Positions 39,201-45,735 of a DNA stretch of 64,000 bases are shown here, piece by piece (position 1 is the stretch's first letter; each line of letters starts with the position of its first letter). A model generated the notes under the pieces. It was not told the origin of the DNA, ran no database searches, and saw nothing but the letters and a program-made list of their open reading frames with translations. Location of the stretch: assembly GCA_036380735.1 (NCBI GenBank), contig DASVEE010000020.1:1-64000 (forward strand). Direction: 5' to 3'. The DNA comes from DASVEE01 sp036380735 (lineage in GTDB: Bacteria; Acidobacteriota; Thermoanaerobaculia; Gp7-AA8). The position numbers and the translations under genes are program-made.

Positions 39201-40852
39201 TCGCGGGCAAGGGCTTCCACGCGTCGCAGGGCGGCACGGTGAACCTCACCGGCGCCAACAACGTCGTCACCTCGGGCAACGGTCTGGTCTCCGGCAGCGG
39301 CGGCGGCATCGCCGTCGAAGTCGTCGGCACCAGCGGCGAGCACATGGCCGGCACGTTGAACTGGAAGACCGTGAACGCCAGCTTCGGCACGAAGGGCTTC
39401 TCGGCGCAGTTCTTCGACGGCCCGGTCAGCATCACCGGCACTGACGGCGGCGACGCCGGCACGGACGGCGACGCGGGCACCGGCGGCACGATCAACACCA
39501 TGACCAACCGCGGCGTGGAGCTGACCAACATCACCGGCGCCATCAGCGTGCAGGGCATGAACATCAACAACGGCGGCACCACGAACGGCGTCGCGGCGAC
39601 GACCTGCGGCGACTCGCAGGCTGGCGACAACAGCAACTGCAACGCGGCGATCCATGTTCTCTCCGCCACGACGGCCACCACGCTCGCGCAGCTTTCCATC
39701 AACGGCGGCGCGCAGATGGGCATCAACACGCGCAACGTCACGAACCTCGTCATGCGCAACCTCGAGGTCCAGAACGTCGGCAACGAGACGATGGAGAACG
39801 GCGCCATGCTCGTGAACACGTTCGGCACCGGCTCGATCACCAACGGCAACTTCCACGACAACGAGTCGCGTCAGGTGCACATGTACAACGCCACCGGCAC
39901 GCTCAGCTCGTTCACGATCAAGGGGTCGAACTTCGCCAACAGCGACGCGCCCAACGGCAACTTCGGTCTCGTCGTCGAGGCGAGCGGCGCCGCGACCAAC
40001 ATGAACGTGGTGGCCGGCGGAGTCCCGGTCGGGGAGGGGAACACCTTCTCGAACCTGTTCAGTTACGCGTGGATCGCGACGTCATCGAACAACGCAGCCC
40101 TGACCGCGCACCTGATCGGCTCCACCGTCACGAACTGCCACACGGCGGCCGTCGCGCAGGCGTCGCTCAGCAGCACGATGAACGTCCGCATCGAAGCCAA
40201 CAACACAGTGTCCGGTGTGAAGACGGGTGCCGGTCCGATCAACCTGAAGACCGACGGCGGGGGCAACATGAACGCCGTCGTCTGGAACAACACGATCGGT
40301 CAGAACGGCGTCGCCGGTTCCGGTACACCGACGGGCTGCGGCAACTGCCCCGGCATGTACATCAATCCGCGCTTTGGCGGTACGTCCTCGTTCGACATCC
40401 GTGGCAACACGATTCAGAACGTCGACGGACCGGCCATTGCGTTCCAGCCGGGTGAGTCGACGACGCAGAACATCAACGCGGTCATCACCGGCAACCTAAT
40501 TCGCCAGCCGGTCGCGGGCGATGACAGTCAGGCCATCTCCATCGTCAATGGTGTGACCAGTGTTCCGGCGGATTCAGGCTGTCTCGCCGTGCAACTCGGC
40601 GGCAACGTGGCATGGACAGGCTCGCCGACGACGACCGCGAACGTGCAGAACCGCATCGAAGGCGATTGGGCTGAAGGTCTCAGCAGCAAGGCGGAGGTGC
40701 TGCTCGCGCAGCGCTTCTCCACGACGTTCAAGCTCGTCAACTATTTGGGTGCCGGCGTTGCCGCCTACGTCAATAGCCAGAACTCCATCACCAGCGCGAC
40801 GCCGAACGTCACGACGCTCGGCACGATCTCGGGCGGAACTGCCTGCCCCTGA
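30212..40852 (+). CDS. Giant cadherin-repeat and beta-helix surface protein
   Basis: 3546 residues with a signal peptide (NRRIAAPMLALLFALAVPTL). Order: a globular N-terminal domain (about 25-230) and an Ig-like domain (about 230-325); four cadherin-like repeats of one type (each with NTNGAFAI and a VNEAP-like end); seventeen of a second type (SITGGAD, FEAPADAD.NN, VTATDGT, VNEAP; about 733-2433); a VCBS-like segment to about 2650; a long Gly/Ser/Thr-rich parallel beta-helix; and a C-terminal module with CLAVQLGGN. Conserved DxD and DxNDN-like motifs suggest calcium binding. A surface adhesin or matrix protein is likely. No type-1 or type-9 sorting motif is obvious. ATG at 30212 is preceded by AAGGAAAA. 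A strong terminator follows, so it is its own unit. Confidence 0.85.
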   Translation: MKINRRIAAPMLALLFALAVPTLASAATSEFSVLINVDPNASPVTGCSVTEAGQTMHGVDQMLIATVTTDATTGTVTNVVRRVCAGGAFGAPIAVEGGWDAGLKPANGEMLVEMRMPLSALPGGELGPKTQLGFIGRTGSSTHVAFDLNNDAPILYPAGNKVKKRSVRPYGSHNIVLDGKGEDWGNIDQLAEGIASGGSQTLRIFKAFAYEGASHLFFRLDARLNSSSPIAIDDHHTVTPGGTLTVPDRGVLENDIYEGEGPLTAELVAPPSSGTVSLSPAGGFTYENTQPAATDDSFQYQARAGSQVSNTATVHIAISGAQPNQAPALDETTFSVAENSPNGTVVGTVTASDPNAGQTLTFAITGGNTNGAFAIDASTGVITVANSGALDAESFPSFSLTVTVTDNGTPQLSDSGTIGIGVNDVNEAPFVNNDNFTLPENSANGTTVGTVTGGDPDAGQTITFAITAGNTNGAFAINATTGVITVANSGALDYETTATFFLTVEATDNGGSAMTGSGTIGVTLTNVNEAPAVSPATFAVNENAPNGTLVGTATRTDVDGPGATWSITNGNTNGAFAINPATGAITVANSAALDFETTSSFALTVQVSDGGTPNLSDTEVITINVNDVNEAPVVTAATFPLAENTPNGTAVGTVTATDPDGHTLTFAITGGNTNGAFAINGATGQITVANSAALDFETTPVFSLTVSATDNGAPVLSASNTITINLTDVNDAPVITSAASANVPENTNAVLTVTATDQDGQTVTYSITGGADAADFVINPVTGVLTFALFPNFEAPADADANNIYLVQVTATDGTSPVNQTITVTVTNVNEPPAITSLTSFLVPENTTAVTTVTASDEDGDTITWSITGGADAGDFSINAATGALVFNVAPNFEAPADADANNSYLVEVTANDGTNTASQTIAVSVTDVNEAPVITSGNAFNVAENTTAVATVTSTDPEGQVVTYSITGGADAGAFSINAATGALTFNAAPNFEAPADADANNIYLVQVTATDGVNPVNQTVTVTVTNTNEAPVITSANTATVPENTLVATTVTTTDPEGNAITYSITGGADQALFSIDGSTGVLSFNAPPDFENPSDADSNNQYLVQVTATDGTTPVNQTITVTVTDVNEAPEFTSADNPSVVEGNTAVTTVTTTDPEGNTVTYSITGGADQALFSINASTGALTFNAAPDFEAPADADANNTYLVQVTANDGTNNSNQTLTVTVTNANEGPAFTSSNAASVPENTTAVLTVTATDPEGDTLTYSITGGADAGAFTINTSTGALSFLSAPNFEAPADAGANNVYDVQITATDGTTPVNQTIAVTVTDVNEAPSITSSNAASVPENTTAVTTVTTTDPEGNTITYSITGGADAALFSIDSSTGALTFNAAPDYEAPADADTNNSYIVQVTATDGTTPVNQTVTVTVTDANEAPSFTSGATPSVVENTTAVTTVTATDPEGNTLTYSITGGADQALFSINTSTGALSFLSAPNFEAPADAGANNVYDVQVTATDGTNPVVQNLSVTVTDANEAPSITSSNAASVAENTTAVTTVTTTDPEGDTITYSITGGADQALFTINSSTGALSFLSAPDFEAPADAGANNVYDVQVTATDGTNPVNQTIAVTVTNVDEAPAFSSSPTPSVPENTTAVTTVTAADPEGNTLTYSITGGADQALFSINSSTGVLTFNSAQNYEAPADADTDRFYLVDVTATDGTTPVVQNLIVEVTNVNEAPSVNAGFTTINVNENTTAVATITATDPDGSSPTFSIVGGADAALFSINSTTGALTFNAAPNFEAPADAGANNAYELTVRASDGTLFSDESITVNVQNVDEQPVFTSTATPSVPEHTTDVVFVAAVDPESATVTYSITGGADQALFGIDNSTGELRFLTGPDFEAPTDADTNNVYLVQVTANDGTTTATQNIAVTVTDANDPPVFTSSGTPSVPENTTAVITVVAADPEAAAVTYSLAGGADQALFSINSTTGALAFLSAPNFEAPADADTNNVYEVQVAATDGIHVVLQSLSVTVTNANEAPSITSANNASVPENSVSVLTVTSTDPDGNTVTYSITGGADAAAFSINATTGVLTFSAPPDYEAPIDSDGNNVYEVEVTATDGTNPVTQTITVTVTPVDEGPAFTSTATPSVPENTTAVVDVDATDPEGSGLTFSITGGADQAAFSIDSGTGVLTFNVAPNFEAPTDADTNNTYLVDVTATDGTNPVVQSLTVTVTDVNEAPSFTSSATPSVPENTTAVITVTAVDPDATTPTYSITGGADAALFSINGTTGALTFNAAPNFEAPADADANNTYLVDVTATDGTNPVVQSLTVTVTNVDEAPAFTSANSASVAENTAASFLTVAATDPEGATVTYSITGGADQGDFSINSTTGELTFAATPNFEAPADADANNIYLVQVTATDGTNPVNQTVTVTVTNVNEAPVNTVPAAQATLEDTNRIFSSGNGNQISISDPDGDVTVQVTLSATNGTLSTNGITGLSFTVGDGTDDPTLTFTGTVSNINARLNGLTFKPNLNYYSTHPVSTDLLSITTDDQGNSGSGGALQDSDSIGMDVDPVNDKPTTASYTIANGNAHGTHSGIGITITAAHSNELKEDSADVDDHDPYSELTVQIVGGTLSPANATLTLIDASTGAFYFEPPGGIGADDTAPSFQYQVCDNGDVTLGLAAQCSDPATVQVVLTGADTWFVDDTDAAGCGISCNGARTKPLVGLNSVALAGRGTGDRVFAFSGTYNHGFTMAASERLIGQASTSTFDGHFGVVVPANGTLDSRPAMSGAAVTLQNTVTAANNTLLRGITITSGANKGYVSPAGATTLTVLESSVTSTGNMAIDVAGATNAATSVAFTSTNSSGGTRGVSLDGVNGTWSLGTGALNNNTQAAFYLQNANASTITYGGTMAPTTGRAVLIGTADGNSAANASNGLEAGSTVTLSGNMTAGGIGVYESSGGTLNFNAAATHTFNTGATNAVELIDNNGTTFNYNVANLTITTVAGKGFHASQGGTVNLTGANNVVTSGNGLVSGSGGGIAVEVVGTSGEHMAGTLNWKTVNASFGTKGFSAQFFDGPVSITGTDGGDAGTDGDAGTGGTINTMTNRGVELTNITGAISVQGMNINNGGTTNGVAATTCGDSQAGDNSNCNAAIHVLSATTATTLAQLSINGGAQMGINTRNVTNLVMRNLEVQNVGNETMENGAMLVNTFGTGSITNGNFHDNESRQVHMYNATGTLSSFTIKGSNFANSDAPNGNFGLVVEASGAATNMNVVAGGVPVGEGNTFSNLFSYAWIATSSNNAALTAHLIGSTVTNCHTAAVAQASLSSTMNVRIEANNTVSGVKTGAGPINLKTDGGGNMNAVVWNNTIGQNGVAGSGTPTGCGNCPGMYINPRFGGTSSFDIRGNTIQNVDGPAIAFQPGESTTQNINAVITGNLIRQPVAGDDSQAISIVNGVTSVPADSGCLAVQLGGNVAWTGSPTTTANVQNRIEGDWAEGLSSKAEVLLAQRFSTTFKLVNYLGAGVAAYVNSQNSITSATPNVTTLGTISGGTACP
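32404..37510 (+). repeat. Seventeen 300-bp tandem coding repeats
   Basis: The motif GTGCCGGAGAACAC recurs at nearly exact 300-bp steps from about 32438 to 37250, with a single 303-bp unit near 35400. Each unit encodes a 100-residue cadherin-like domain. Such strict length suggests recent expansion or homogenisation by recombination, unlike the four older repeats before it. Confidence 0.9.
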
Positions 40853-40875
40853 TCCGCTCATACCGAATTCATCAG

Positions 40876-40906
40876 AAGGCGGGCACCGTGAGGTGCCCGC
40901 CTTTTT
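40876..40906 (+). terminator. Rho-independent terminator after the giant surface protein gene
   Basis: AAGGCGGGCACC pairs with GGTGCCCGCCTT across GTGA, then TTT. It lies 24 bases after the stop codon. Confidence 0.9.
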
Positions 40907-41028
40907 GCGTTTGTGATCCAAGTCTCACTGTCTGAAAAACAACCGTCACCAAACAGACTCTTGTGAGATACTACGCGCGGTCCAAACCAGTCCAAGTCTA
41001 GCGGTAGCCAATACTTAAGGAGGTATTC

Positions 41029-41529
41029 ATGGCCGAACCCTTCCTGTCGGAGATCCGCATCATGTCGTTCAATTTCCCGCCAAAGGGGTGGGCGTTCTGT
41101 AATGGTCAGTTCATGCCGATCAACCAGAACCAGGCGCTCTTCTCCCTTCTCGGGACCACGTACGGCGGTAACGGACAGACGACGTTCGCTTTACCGAATC
41201 TCAAGGGGCGCGTCCCCATCCATTTCGGTAATGGTTTCACGCTTGGCCAGGCCGCTGGCCAGAGCGCGCACACCATCACGCAGTCCGAGATGCCGCAGCA
41301 CATGCACTTCCTGCAGGCGACGACAGCGACAGCTAACCAGACGGCTCCAGCCAATCGTCTGCCCGGTGTGACGCCCAGCGCGATCTATTCATCGGCGTCG
41401 AACCTCATTGCCTGCCGTCCGTCCAGTGTGACCAACGTCGGCGGCTCACAGGCTCACAACAACATGATGCCGTACCTGGTGCTGAACTTCTGCATCGCAC
41501 TGCAGGGCATCTTCCCGTCGCAGAACTAA
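41029..41529 (+). CDS. Phage tail collar domain protein (microcystin-dependent-protein type), copy 1
   Basis: 166 residues. The start MAEPFLSEIRIMSFNFPPKG and the collar motif WAFCNGQFMPINQNQALFSL-LGTTYGG, then FALPNLKGRVPIHFG, are typical of short tail-collar proteins (often labelled microcystin-dependent protein). The C-terminus has GGSQAHNNMMPYLVLNFCIA. In phages this domain caps tail fibres, but no structural phage genes are nearby. TAAGGAGGT (41016-41024) is the strongest ribosome site in the window, implying high expression. The next copy starts 18 bases after the stop. Confidence 0.88.
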   Translation: MAEPFLSEIRIMSFNFPPKGWAFCNGQFMPINQNQALFSLLGTTYGGNGQTTFALPNLKGRVPIHFGNGFTLGQAAGQSAHTITQSEMPQHMHFLQATTATANQTAPANRLPGVTPSAIYSSASNLIACRPSSVTNVGGSQAHNNMMPYLVLNFCIALQGIFPSQN

Positions 41530-41547
41530 ACAGAGAGGAGTCCCACG

Positions 41548-42066
41548 ATGGCGCAACCCTACATCGGAGAAATTCGCATGTTCGCCGGGAACTTCGCCCC
41601 TGCCGGGTGGATGTTCTGCAGCGGACAACAACTGCCGATCTCGCAGAACGAGACCTTGTTCCAACTGATCGGCACCACTTACGGCGGCGACGGCGAATCG
41701 ACGTTCAATCTTCCGAACCTGCAGAGCCGCGTTCCGATGCATTTCGGCAACGGCCCGGACGGCGTCACTTATCAGATGGCCGAGATGGCCGGCACCGAGA
41801 GTGTCACGCTTTCCACCCAGCAGATCCCGGTGCACAGCCACGCGCTGCTCGGCTCCGGTACTCCGGCGCTGGGCACGAATCCAAGCGGTCAGGTGTTCGG
41901 CACCGGCGCAGTCACGGCCTACATGGTCGACGCCGATCCGGAAGTGAACCTGAACGCGAACGCGATCTCGCCCGTCGGCGGCAGCCAGCCGCACGAGAAC
42001 TGCCAGCCGTTCCTCTGCATCAACTACATCATTTCGCTGTTCGGGATCTTCCCGCAGCCGACATAA
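41548..42066 (+). CDS. Phage tail collar domain protein, copy 2
   Basis: 172 residues, same fold as copy 1: IGEIRMFAGNFAPAGWMFCS, LPISQNETLFQLIGTTYGGD, FNLPNLQSRVPMHFGNG and C-terminal GGSQPHENCQPFLCINYIIS. It is the most diverged of the three, with an insertion near SGTPALGTNPSGQVFG. Its ribosome site is GAGGAG. The three copies probably form hetero-oligomers or alternative tips, an inference from conserved co-location of such trios in other bacteria. Confidence 0.87.
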   Translation: MAQPYIGEIRMFAGNFAPAGWMFCSGQQLPISQNETLFQLIGTTYGGDGESTFNLPNLQSRVPMHFGNGPDGVTYQMAEMAGTESVTLSTQQIPVHSHALLGSGTPALGTNPSGQVFGTGAVTAYMVDADPEVNLNANAISPVGGSQPHENCQPFLCINYIISLFGIFPQPT

Positions 42067-42078
42067 GGAGAGACGACC

Positions 42079-42609
42079 ATGGCCGATCCGTTTGTCGCCG
42101 AAATCCGCATCTTCCCGTTCAACTTCCCTCCGAAGGGATGGGCGTTCTGCAACGGGCAGCTCCTTCCGCTGTCGCAGAACACCGCGCTCTTCTCGCTGCT
42201 CGGCACCGTGTACGGCGGCGACGGCAAATCGACGTTCGCCCTCCCGGACCTGGAAGGCTCGGCCGCGATGCATCCCGGCCAGGGTCAGGGGCTGTCGCTG
42301 CGCGACCTCGGTCAGATCGGCGGCGCGCAGAACGTCACGCTGCTCATCAGCGAGATCCCGTTCCACACGCACAACCTCATGGCCTTCGAATCGTTCGACG
42401 CCGATCAGTTCGGACCGAATCCGAACGGTTTGTCGATGCTCGCAAAGTCGTTCAACGGCAACGCCTACGCCGATCCGGGCGCCATCACCCAGATGGCCCC
42501 GCAGGCGCTCGCACCGGCCGGCGGCAGCCTTCCCCACAACAACATGCAGCCGTACCTTGCTTTGAACTTCTGCATCGCCATGCAGGGCGTCTTCCCGCCG
42601 CGCCAGTAG
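42079..42609 (+). CDS. Phage tail collar domain protein, copy 3
   Basis: 176 residues, closest to copy 1 (VAEIRIFPFNFPPKGWAFCN, LPLSQNTALFSLLGTVYGGD, FALPDLEGSAAMHPGQG, GGSLPHNNMQPYLALNFCIA). AAGGAGAG precedes the ATG with 12 bases between the stop of copy 2 and this start. No signal peptide is seen in any of the three, so export, if any, needs a dedicated route. Confidence 0.87.
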   Translation: MADPFVAEIRIFPFNFPPKGWAFCNGQLLPLSQNTALFSLLGTVYGGDGKSTFALPDLEGSAAMHPGQGQGLSLRDLGQIGGAQNVTLLISEIPFHTHNLMAFESFDADQFGPNPNGLSMLAKSFNGNAYADPGAITQMAPQALAPAGGSLPHNNMQPYLALNFCIAMQGVFPPRQ

Positions 42610-42662
42610 GCGAATCGCAGGCAACACCAGATCGAGAGAGATAGAGCAACAGGAGAATCACC

Positions 42663-43451
42663 ATGTTTGAGAAGAGCTCGCCCCCTGTGGAGGGATCGGG
42701 AATGCATCGCCGCGACTTTCTGCGGCTCGGGACGACGGCCGCCGTCGGTGTCGCCGCCACCGGTGCTTCTGCCGGAACCCTTCGCAAGCTCGTCACGGTC
42801 GAAGGAGCGAGCCCGCTCCTGTCGATCGGCTTCGCCAGCCACGGCGAAGGCGAGAGCCAGCGTCTCGTGGACGCCGAACGTCTTCGTTCCGGCGATTCCG
42901 GTTTCGGCGCCAGTGGCGCACGCGTGACCATCGACGGGTTCCGCCGTGCGGAGCAGCGCCGCACGTCTCCCTCTGAAGTGCACGTCAGTGCGTTCTTCGA
43001 CGAAGACGGACGGGCACTGCCGTTCCTGGCCTGGGGCCACTCGGCTCGCAGCACGAAAGGCTCGAGCCGCGCGACGTTCACGATGCCCGTGAACGGCCGC
43101 GAGCACCTTCCGCTCGGGATCGAGCGCCGTCGTCCCCTCCCCGTCGCCGGCGCACCGGCGAACCGCTTCTCCCGAATGTTCGCCGAGGCGCGCCCGAAAG
43201 AGGCGCTGCCGGAGATGAGCGTGCTCGAGAAGAGCAACAGCCTCGTGAAGTTCGCCGTCGGCAACGCGCCGGGGGTCAAGCTTCGCCGAGGAACGTACTT
43301 CCTGGCTCTCCGTGAGTCGCTGTGGGACGGCGCCCCCGATTGGCGCACCATCACGGTCGACAACAGCGGTGCGCGTCCGGTTCTCCGCCGCGGTGACGCG
43401 CCCGTCGACTTCGATTACATCGTCGTGTCGGTCGATTACGCGACCGTCTGA
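42663..43451 (+). CDS. Tat-signal protein of unknown function, collar-operon member
   Basis: 262 residues. A twin-arginine signal (HRRDFLRLGTTAAVGVAATG) begins near residue 15. The mature region has no recognised domain. It includes VHVSAFFDEDGRALPFLAWG, RATFTMPVNGREHLPLGIE and a C-terminal FDYIVVSVDYATV strand; overall it looks like a beta-sandwich. AGGAGAA precedes the ATG at 42663. A strong terminator directly follows, closing an operon of three collar proteins plus this one. A secreted or periplasmic partner of the collar proteins is a reasonable guess. Confidence 0.7.
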   Translation: MFEKSSPPVEGSGMHRRDFLRLGTTAAVGVAATGASAGTLRKLVTVEGASPLLSIGFASHGEGESQRLVDAERLRSGDSGFGASGARVTIDGFRRAEQRRTSPSEVHVSAFFDEDGRALPFLAWGHSARSTKGSSRATFTMPVNGREHLPLGIERRRPLPVAGAPANRFSRMFAEARPKEALPEMSVLEKSNSLVKFAVGNAPGVKLRRGTYFLALRESLWDGAPDWRTITVDNSGARPVLRRGDAPVDFDYIVVSVDYATV

Positions 43452-43469
43452 TTCCATCCGGATCCCCGT

Positions 43470-43505
43470 CGGCCGGTGTCGCTTGCGACACCGGCCGCTG
43501 TTTTT
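43470..43505 (+). terminator. Rho-independent terminator of collar operon
   Basis: CGGCCGGTGTCGC (43470-43482) pairs perfectly with GCGACACCGGCCG (43485-43497), followed by CTGTTTTT. Confidence 0.9.
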
Positions 43506-43522
43506 GGCGTTCCATACATTGA

Positions 43523-43558
43523 GTGGGACCAATGGGACTCGTGGGACGTATAGGACAT
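43523..43558. repeat. 9-bp-unit array, single arm
   Basis: GTGGGACCAATGGGACTCGT-type units lie between the collar-operon terminator and the beta-helix protein gene. No inverted arm is present. Confidence 0.6.
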
Positions 43559-43597
43559 GTGTCCCGCCATCTGGTGTCCGTTCAGCCAACTTCGCCC

Positions 43598-44821
43598 ATG
43601 ATCGTTCGTGCCGCGTACCTTCTGCTCGCTCTGGTCCTCGCACCAGCGCTTTTCGCTCGCGTCTGGCCCGTTACCAACACCGGTGAGCTGCGCGACGCGC
43701 AGGAGGGAAGCGCCGCGGGCGACGAGCTCGCCGTGCGCGGCACCGTCGCTGGAGACCTGGCGCTGAAGGCCGGACAGACTCTGCGCGGCGATCAGACCGC
43801 GGTGCTGCGTGGCCGCGTCACCGGCACCGGCGACGTCACCCTGCGCGAGCTGAAGATCGAGGGCGACGTCCGCGTCACCGATGCCACCAGCGTCACCGTC
43901 GACCGGGCGCAGCTCACCGGCGCGGTGGAGCTCGTGACCGTGAAGAACCTGCTCATCGACCGTTCGGCGCTGCGCGGCAAAACGTCACTCGTCGCGGCGA
44001 GCGGCGACCACACCGTCGACGTACGCGGCAGCACGTTCACCGGGAATCCTCAGGCGCTGCTCGTCACCGCCCGTGGCGACGCGAAGCTCACGCTCACGGT
44101 CGCCGATTCGCAGTTCAACGGCGTCGCGTCGAACGCCATTCACCTCGTGGGCGAGGAGCACGCGACCGCCACGTTCACGCTACGCAAGAACCGCATGACG
44201 AAGAGCGGCAGCGGCATCGTCATCGCGGTCTCCGGCGACGCGAACGTGACGGGCCGCGTCGAGGCGAACACGATGACCGACAGCACCGCGACGCCGATCG
44301 CCGTGAACGCTCACGGCGGCAGCGTCACGGCCACGATCCTCGACAACAACCTGCGCGGCTGCGTCAACTGCAGCGGCTTCCTGCTCGCCACAGCGCGCCG
44401 CGCGCGCGGCAGCATCGTCGTCACCGGCAACACGGTGGAGCGCGCCGACGGCAACGCGGTGCGCATCATCGCCGGCGATCAGTCGACGCTGGCGGTGCGC
44501 CTCACCTCGAACACGTTCCAGAAGCCGGCGGGGGAGGGGAAGCAGGGGATCCTGGCGACGATCGGCACGACCTCCACGTCCACCGCCTCCCTCTGTCTCG
44601 ACCTCGGCGGCGTGGCGAAGCTCGCGAACACGATCCAGTGGAGCGCGCCGTCGATGCTCTGGAGCCGCTTCCCCGGCGCGACGCTCACGCTGGCCGGCTA
44701 CACCGGCGATCGCGCCGACGTCGCCGCCATCGGCACCTGGGTCGCGGCGCAGAACAAGAACGCACCGATGACGGTGAAACTCGCGGCCGACCTCGTCGCC
44801 GCAAACTGTGAACTACCATGA
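43598..44821 (+). CDS. Secreted parallel beta-helix protein
   Basis: 407 residues from ATG at 43598 (MIVRAAYLLLALVLAPALFA, signal peptide). The body shows repeated strand-turn units (VRVTDATSVTVDRAQLTG, LRKNRMTKSGSGIVIAVSG, VEANTMTDSTATPIAVNAHG, VTGNTVERADGNAVRIIAG) typical of right-handed beta-helices. The last about 75 residues (SLCLDLGG, NTIQW, RFPGATLTLAGYTGDRADVAA, WVAAQNKN, ANCELP) align with the C-terminus of the giant protein at 30212. An earlier in-frame ATG at 43523 would translate the 9-bp repeat and is rejected. Its stop overlaps the GNAT gene by 4 bases. Confidence 0.75.
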   Translation: MIVRAAYLLLALVLAPALFARVWPVTNTGELRDAQEGSAAGDELAVRGTVAGDLALKAGQTLRGDQTAVLRGRVTGTGDVTLRELKIEGDVRVTDATSVTVDRAQLTGAVELVTVKNLLIDRSALRGKTSLVAASGDHTVDVRGSTFTGNPQALLVTARGDAKLTLTVADSQFNGVASNAIHLVGEEHATATFTLRKNRMTKSGSGIVIAVSGDANVTGRVEANTMTDSTATPIAVNAHGGSVTATILDNNLRGCVNCSGFLLATARRARGSIVVTGNTVERADGNAVRIIAGDQSTLAVRLTSNTFQKPAGEGKQGILATIGTTSTSTASLCLDLGGVAKLANTIQWSAPSMLWSRFPGATLTLAGYTGDRADVAAIGTWVAAQNKNAPMTVKLAADLVAANCELP

Positions 44822-45336
44822 GCACACTGATGAAAACGACCGTGACGCGCGACGCCATCTCCTTCCGTCCCGAGACCGCCGACGACGCCGAGTTCCTCTA
44901 TCAGCTCTACGCCAGCACGCGCGAGGAAGAGCTGAATCAGACCGACTGGACTGACGCGATGAAGGACGCTTTTCTCCGCCAGCAGTTCCAGGCGCAGACG
45001 ACGCACTACAAGACGCACTACACCGCCGCCGACTACCGCGTGATCCTGGAGCACGGCAAGCCGGTCGGCCGCCTCTACCTCAATCACCTGAGCGGCGACG
45101 TGCGCATCATGGACATCGCACTCATCCCGGAAGCGCGGCGCCGCGGCATCGGCGAGCTCCTGCTGAACGAGATCCTGGACGACGCCGCGAAGCGCGGCGA
45201 CAGCGTCAGCATCCACGTCGAGATCAACAACCCCGCGCTGAATCTGTACGAGCGCCTGGGGTTCAAGCAGATCGACACGTACGGCGTGTATCACCTGCTG
45301 GAGTGGAAGCCCACCTCGAGCGCAGCGAACGAATAG
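44818..45336 (+). CDS. GNAT family N-acetyltransferase
   Basis: 172 residues. The acetyl-CoA-binding motif is IALIPEARRRGIGELLLNEIL (consensus Q/RxxGxG/A), with VEINNPALNLYERLGFKQID as the C-terminal signature. The enzyme transfers an acetyl group to an amine; the acceptor is unknown. The ATGA overlap with the beta-helix gene implies translational coupling. GNAT enzymes are found next to collar-protein trios in other genomes, so modification of those surface proteins is possible but unproven. Confidence 0.88.
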   Translation: MSTLMKTTVTRDAISFRPETADDAEFLYQLYASTREEELNQTDWTDAMKDAFLRQQFQAQTTHYKTHYTAADYRVILEHGKPVGRLYLNHLSGDVRIMDIALIPEARRRGIGELLLNEILDDAAKRGDSVSIHVEINNPALNLYERLGFKQIDTYGVYHLLEWKPTSSAANE

Positions 45337-45340
45337 GACG

Positions 45341-45362
45341 GATAGGACCTATAGGTCCTATC
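45341..45362. terminator. Perfect 22-bp palindrome from the 9-bp family between convergent genes
   Basis: GATAGGACCTA followed directly by its reverse complement, flanked by one more GAATAGGACG unit. It lies 5 bases after the GNAT stop codon and 19 bases beyond the stop of the opposing gene, the position expected for a bidirectional transcript end. No T tract is present. Confidence 0.5.
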
Positions 45363-45380
45363 GATCCCCGGTGGATCGCT

Positions 45381-45686
45381 CTAGTTGAACACCGCTTCGT
45401 ACAACACGCCCTCCGGTGCCTGGGAGATCGGCACGATGAAGAGGGGGAGGCCGCCGGGGAAGTGCTCGTTCTGCAGGACGTAGGTTCCCTGCGGAGCGTA
45501 CCCCTGGCCGCGCAGATGCCACGCGAACGTGTCGCGCTTCATGCGGGGGTTGATGTGCTTTTCCATTAGTACCTGGACGTCTTCCAACTTCAACTCCAGT
45601 ACCGCGTTCGCGAACTGGACCGTGAAGACTTCGCCGACGTACTGCTGCGTGTTTTCGTGCGTGAACTGACTGAGATCCTCGACCAT
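45381..45686 (-). CDS. DUF6916-like small protein
   Basis: 101 residues. Conserved-looking features are the start FTHENTQQYVGEVFTVQFAN, LELKLEDVQVL, FAWHLRGQGYAPQGTYVLQN and the C-terminal LFIVPISQAPEGVLYEAVFN. This pattern matches my memory of the DUF6916 family, small proteins often coded beside phage-collar proteins; the assignment is moderate. No signal or membrane segment is seen. Convergent with the GNAT gene. Confidence 0.65.
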   Translation of the reverse strand: MVEDLSQFTHENTQQYVGEVFTVQFANAVLELKLEDVQVLMEKHINPRMKRDTFAWHLRGQGYAPQGTYVLQNEHFPGGLPLFIVPISQAPEGVLYEAVFN

Positions 45687-45735
45687 CGGCGCCGATTGTA
45701 AACGTTCGGCCCGCCGGCGCGTCCATCACTTCATC

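Noticed and set aside
41029..42609. Prophage remnant
   Set aside because: Only collar-type proteins are present; no other phage genes, integrase or attachment repeats were found around them.
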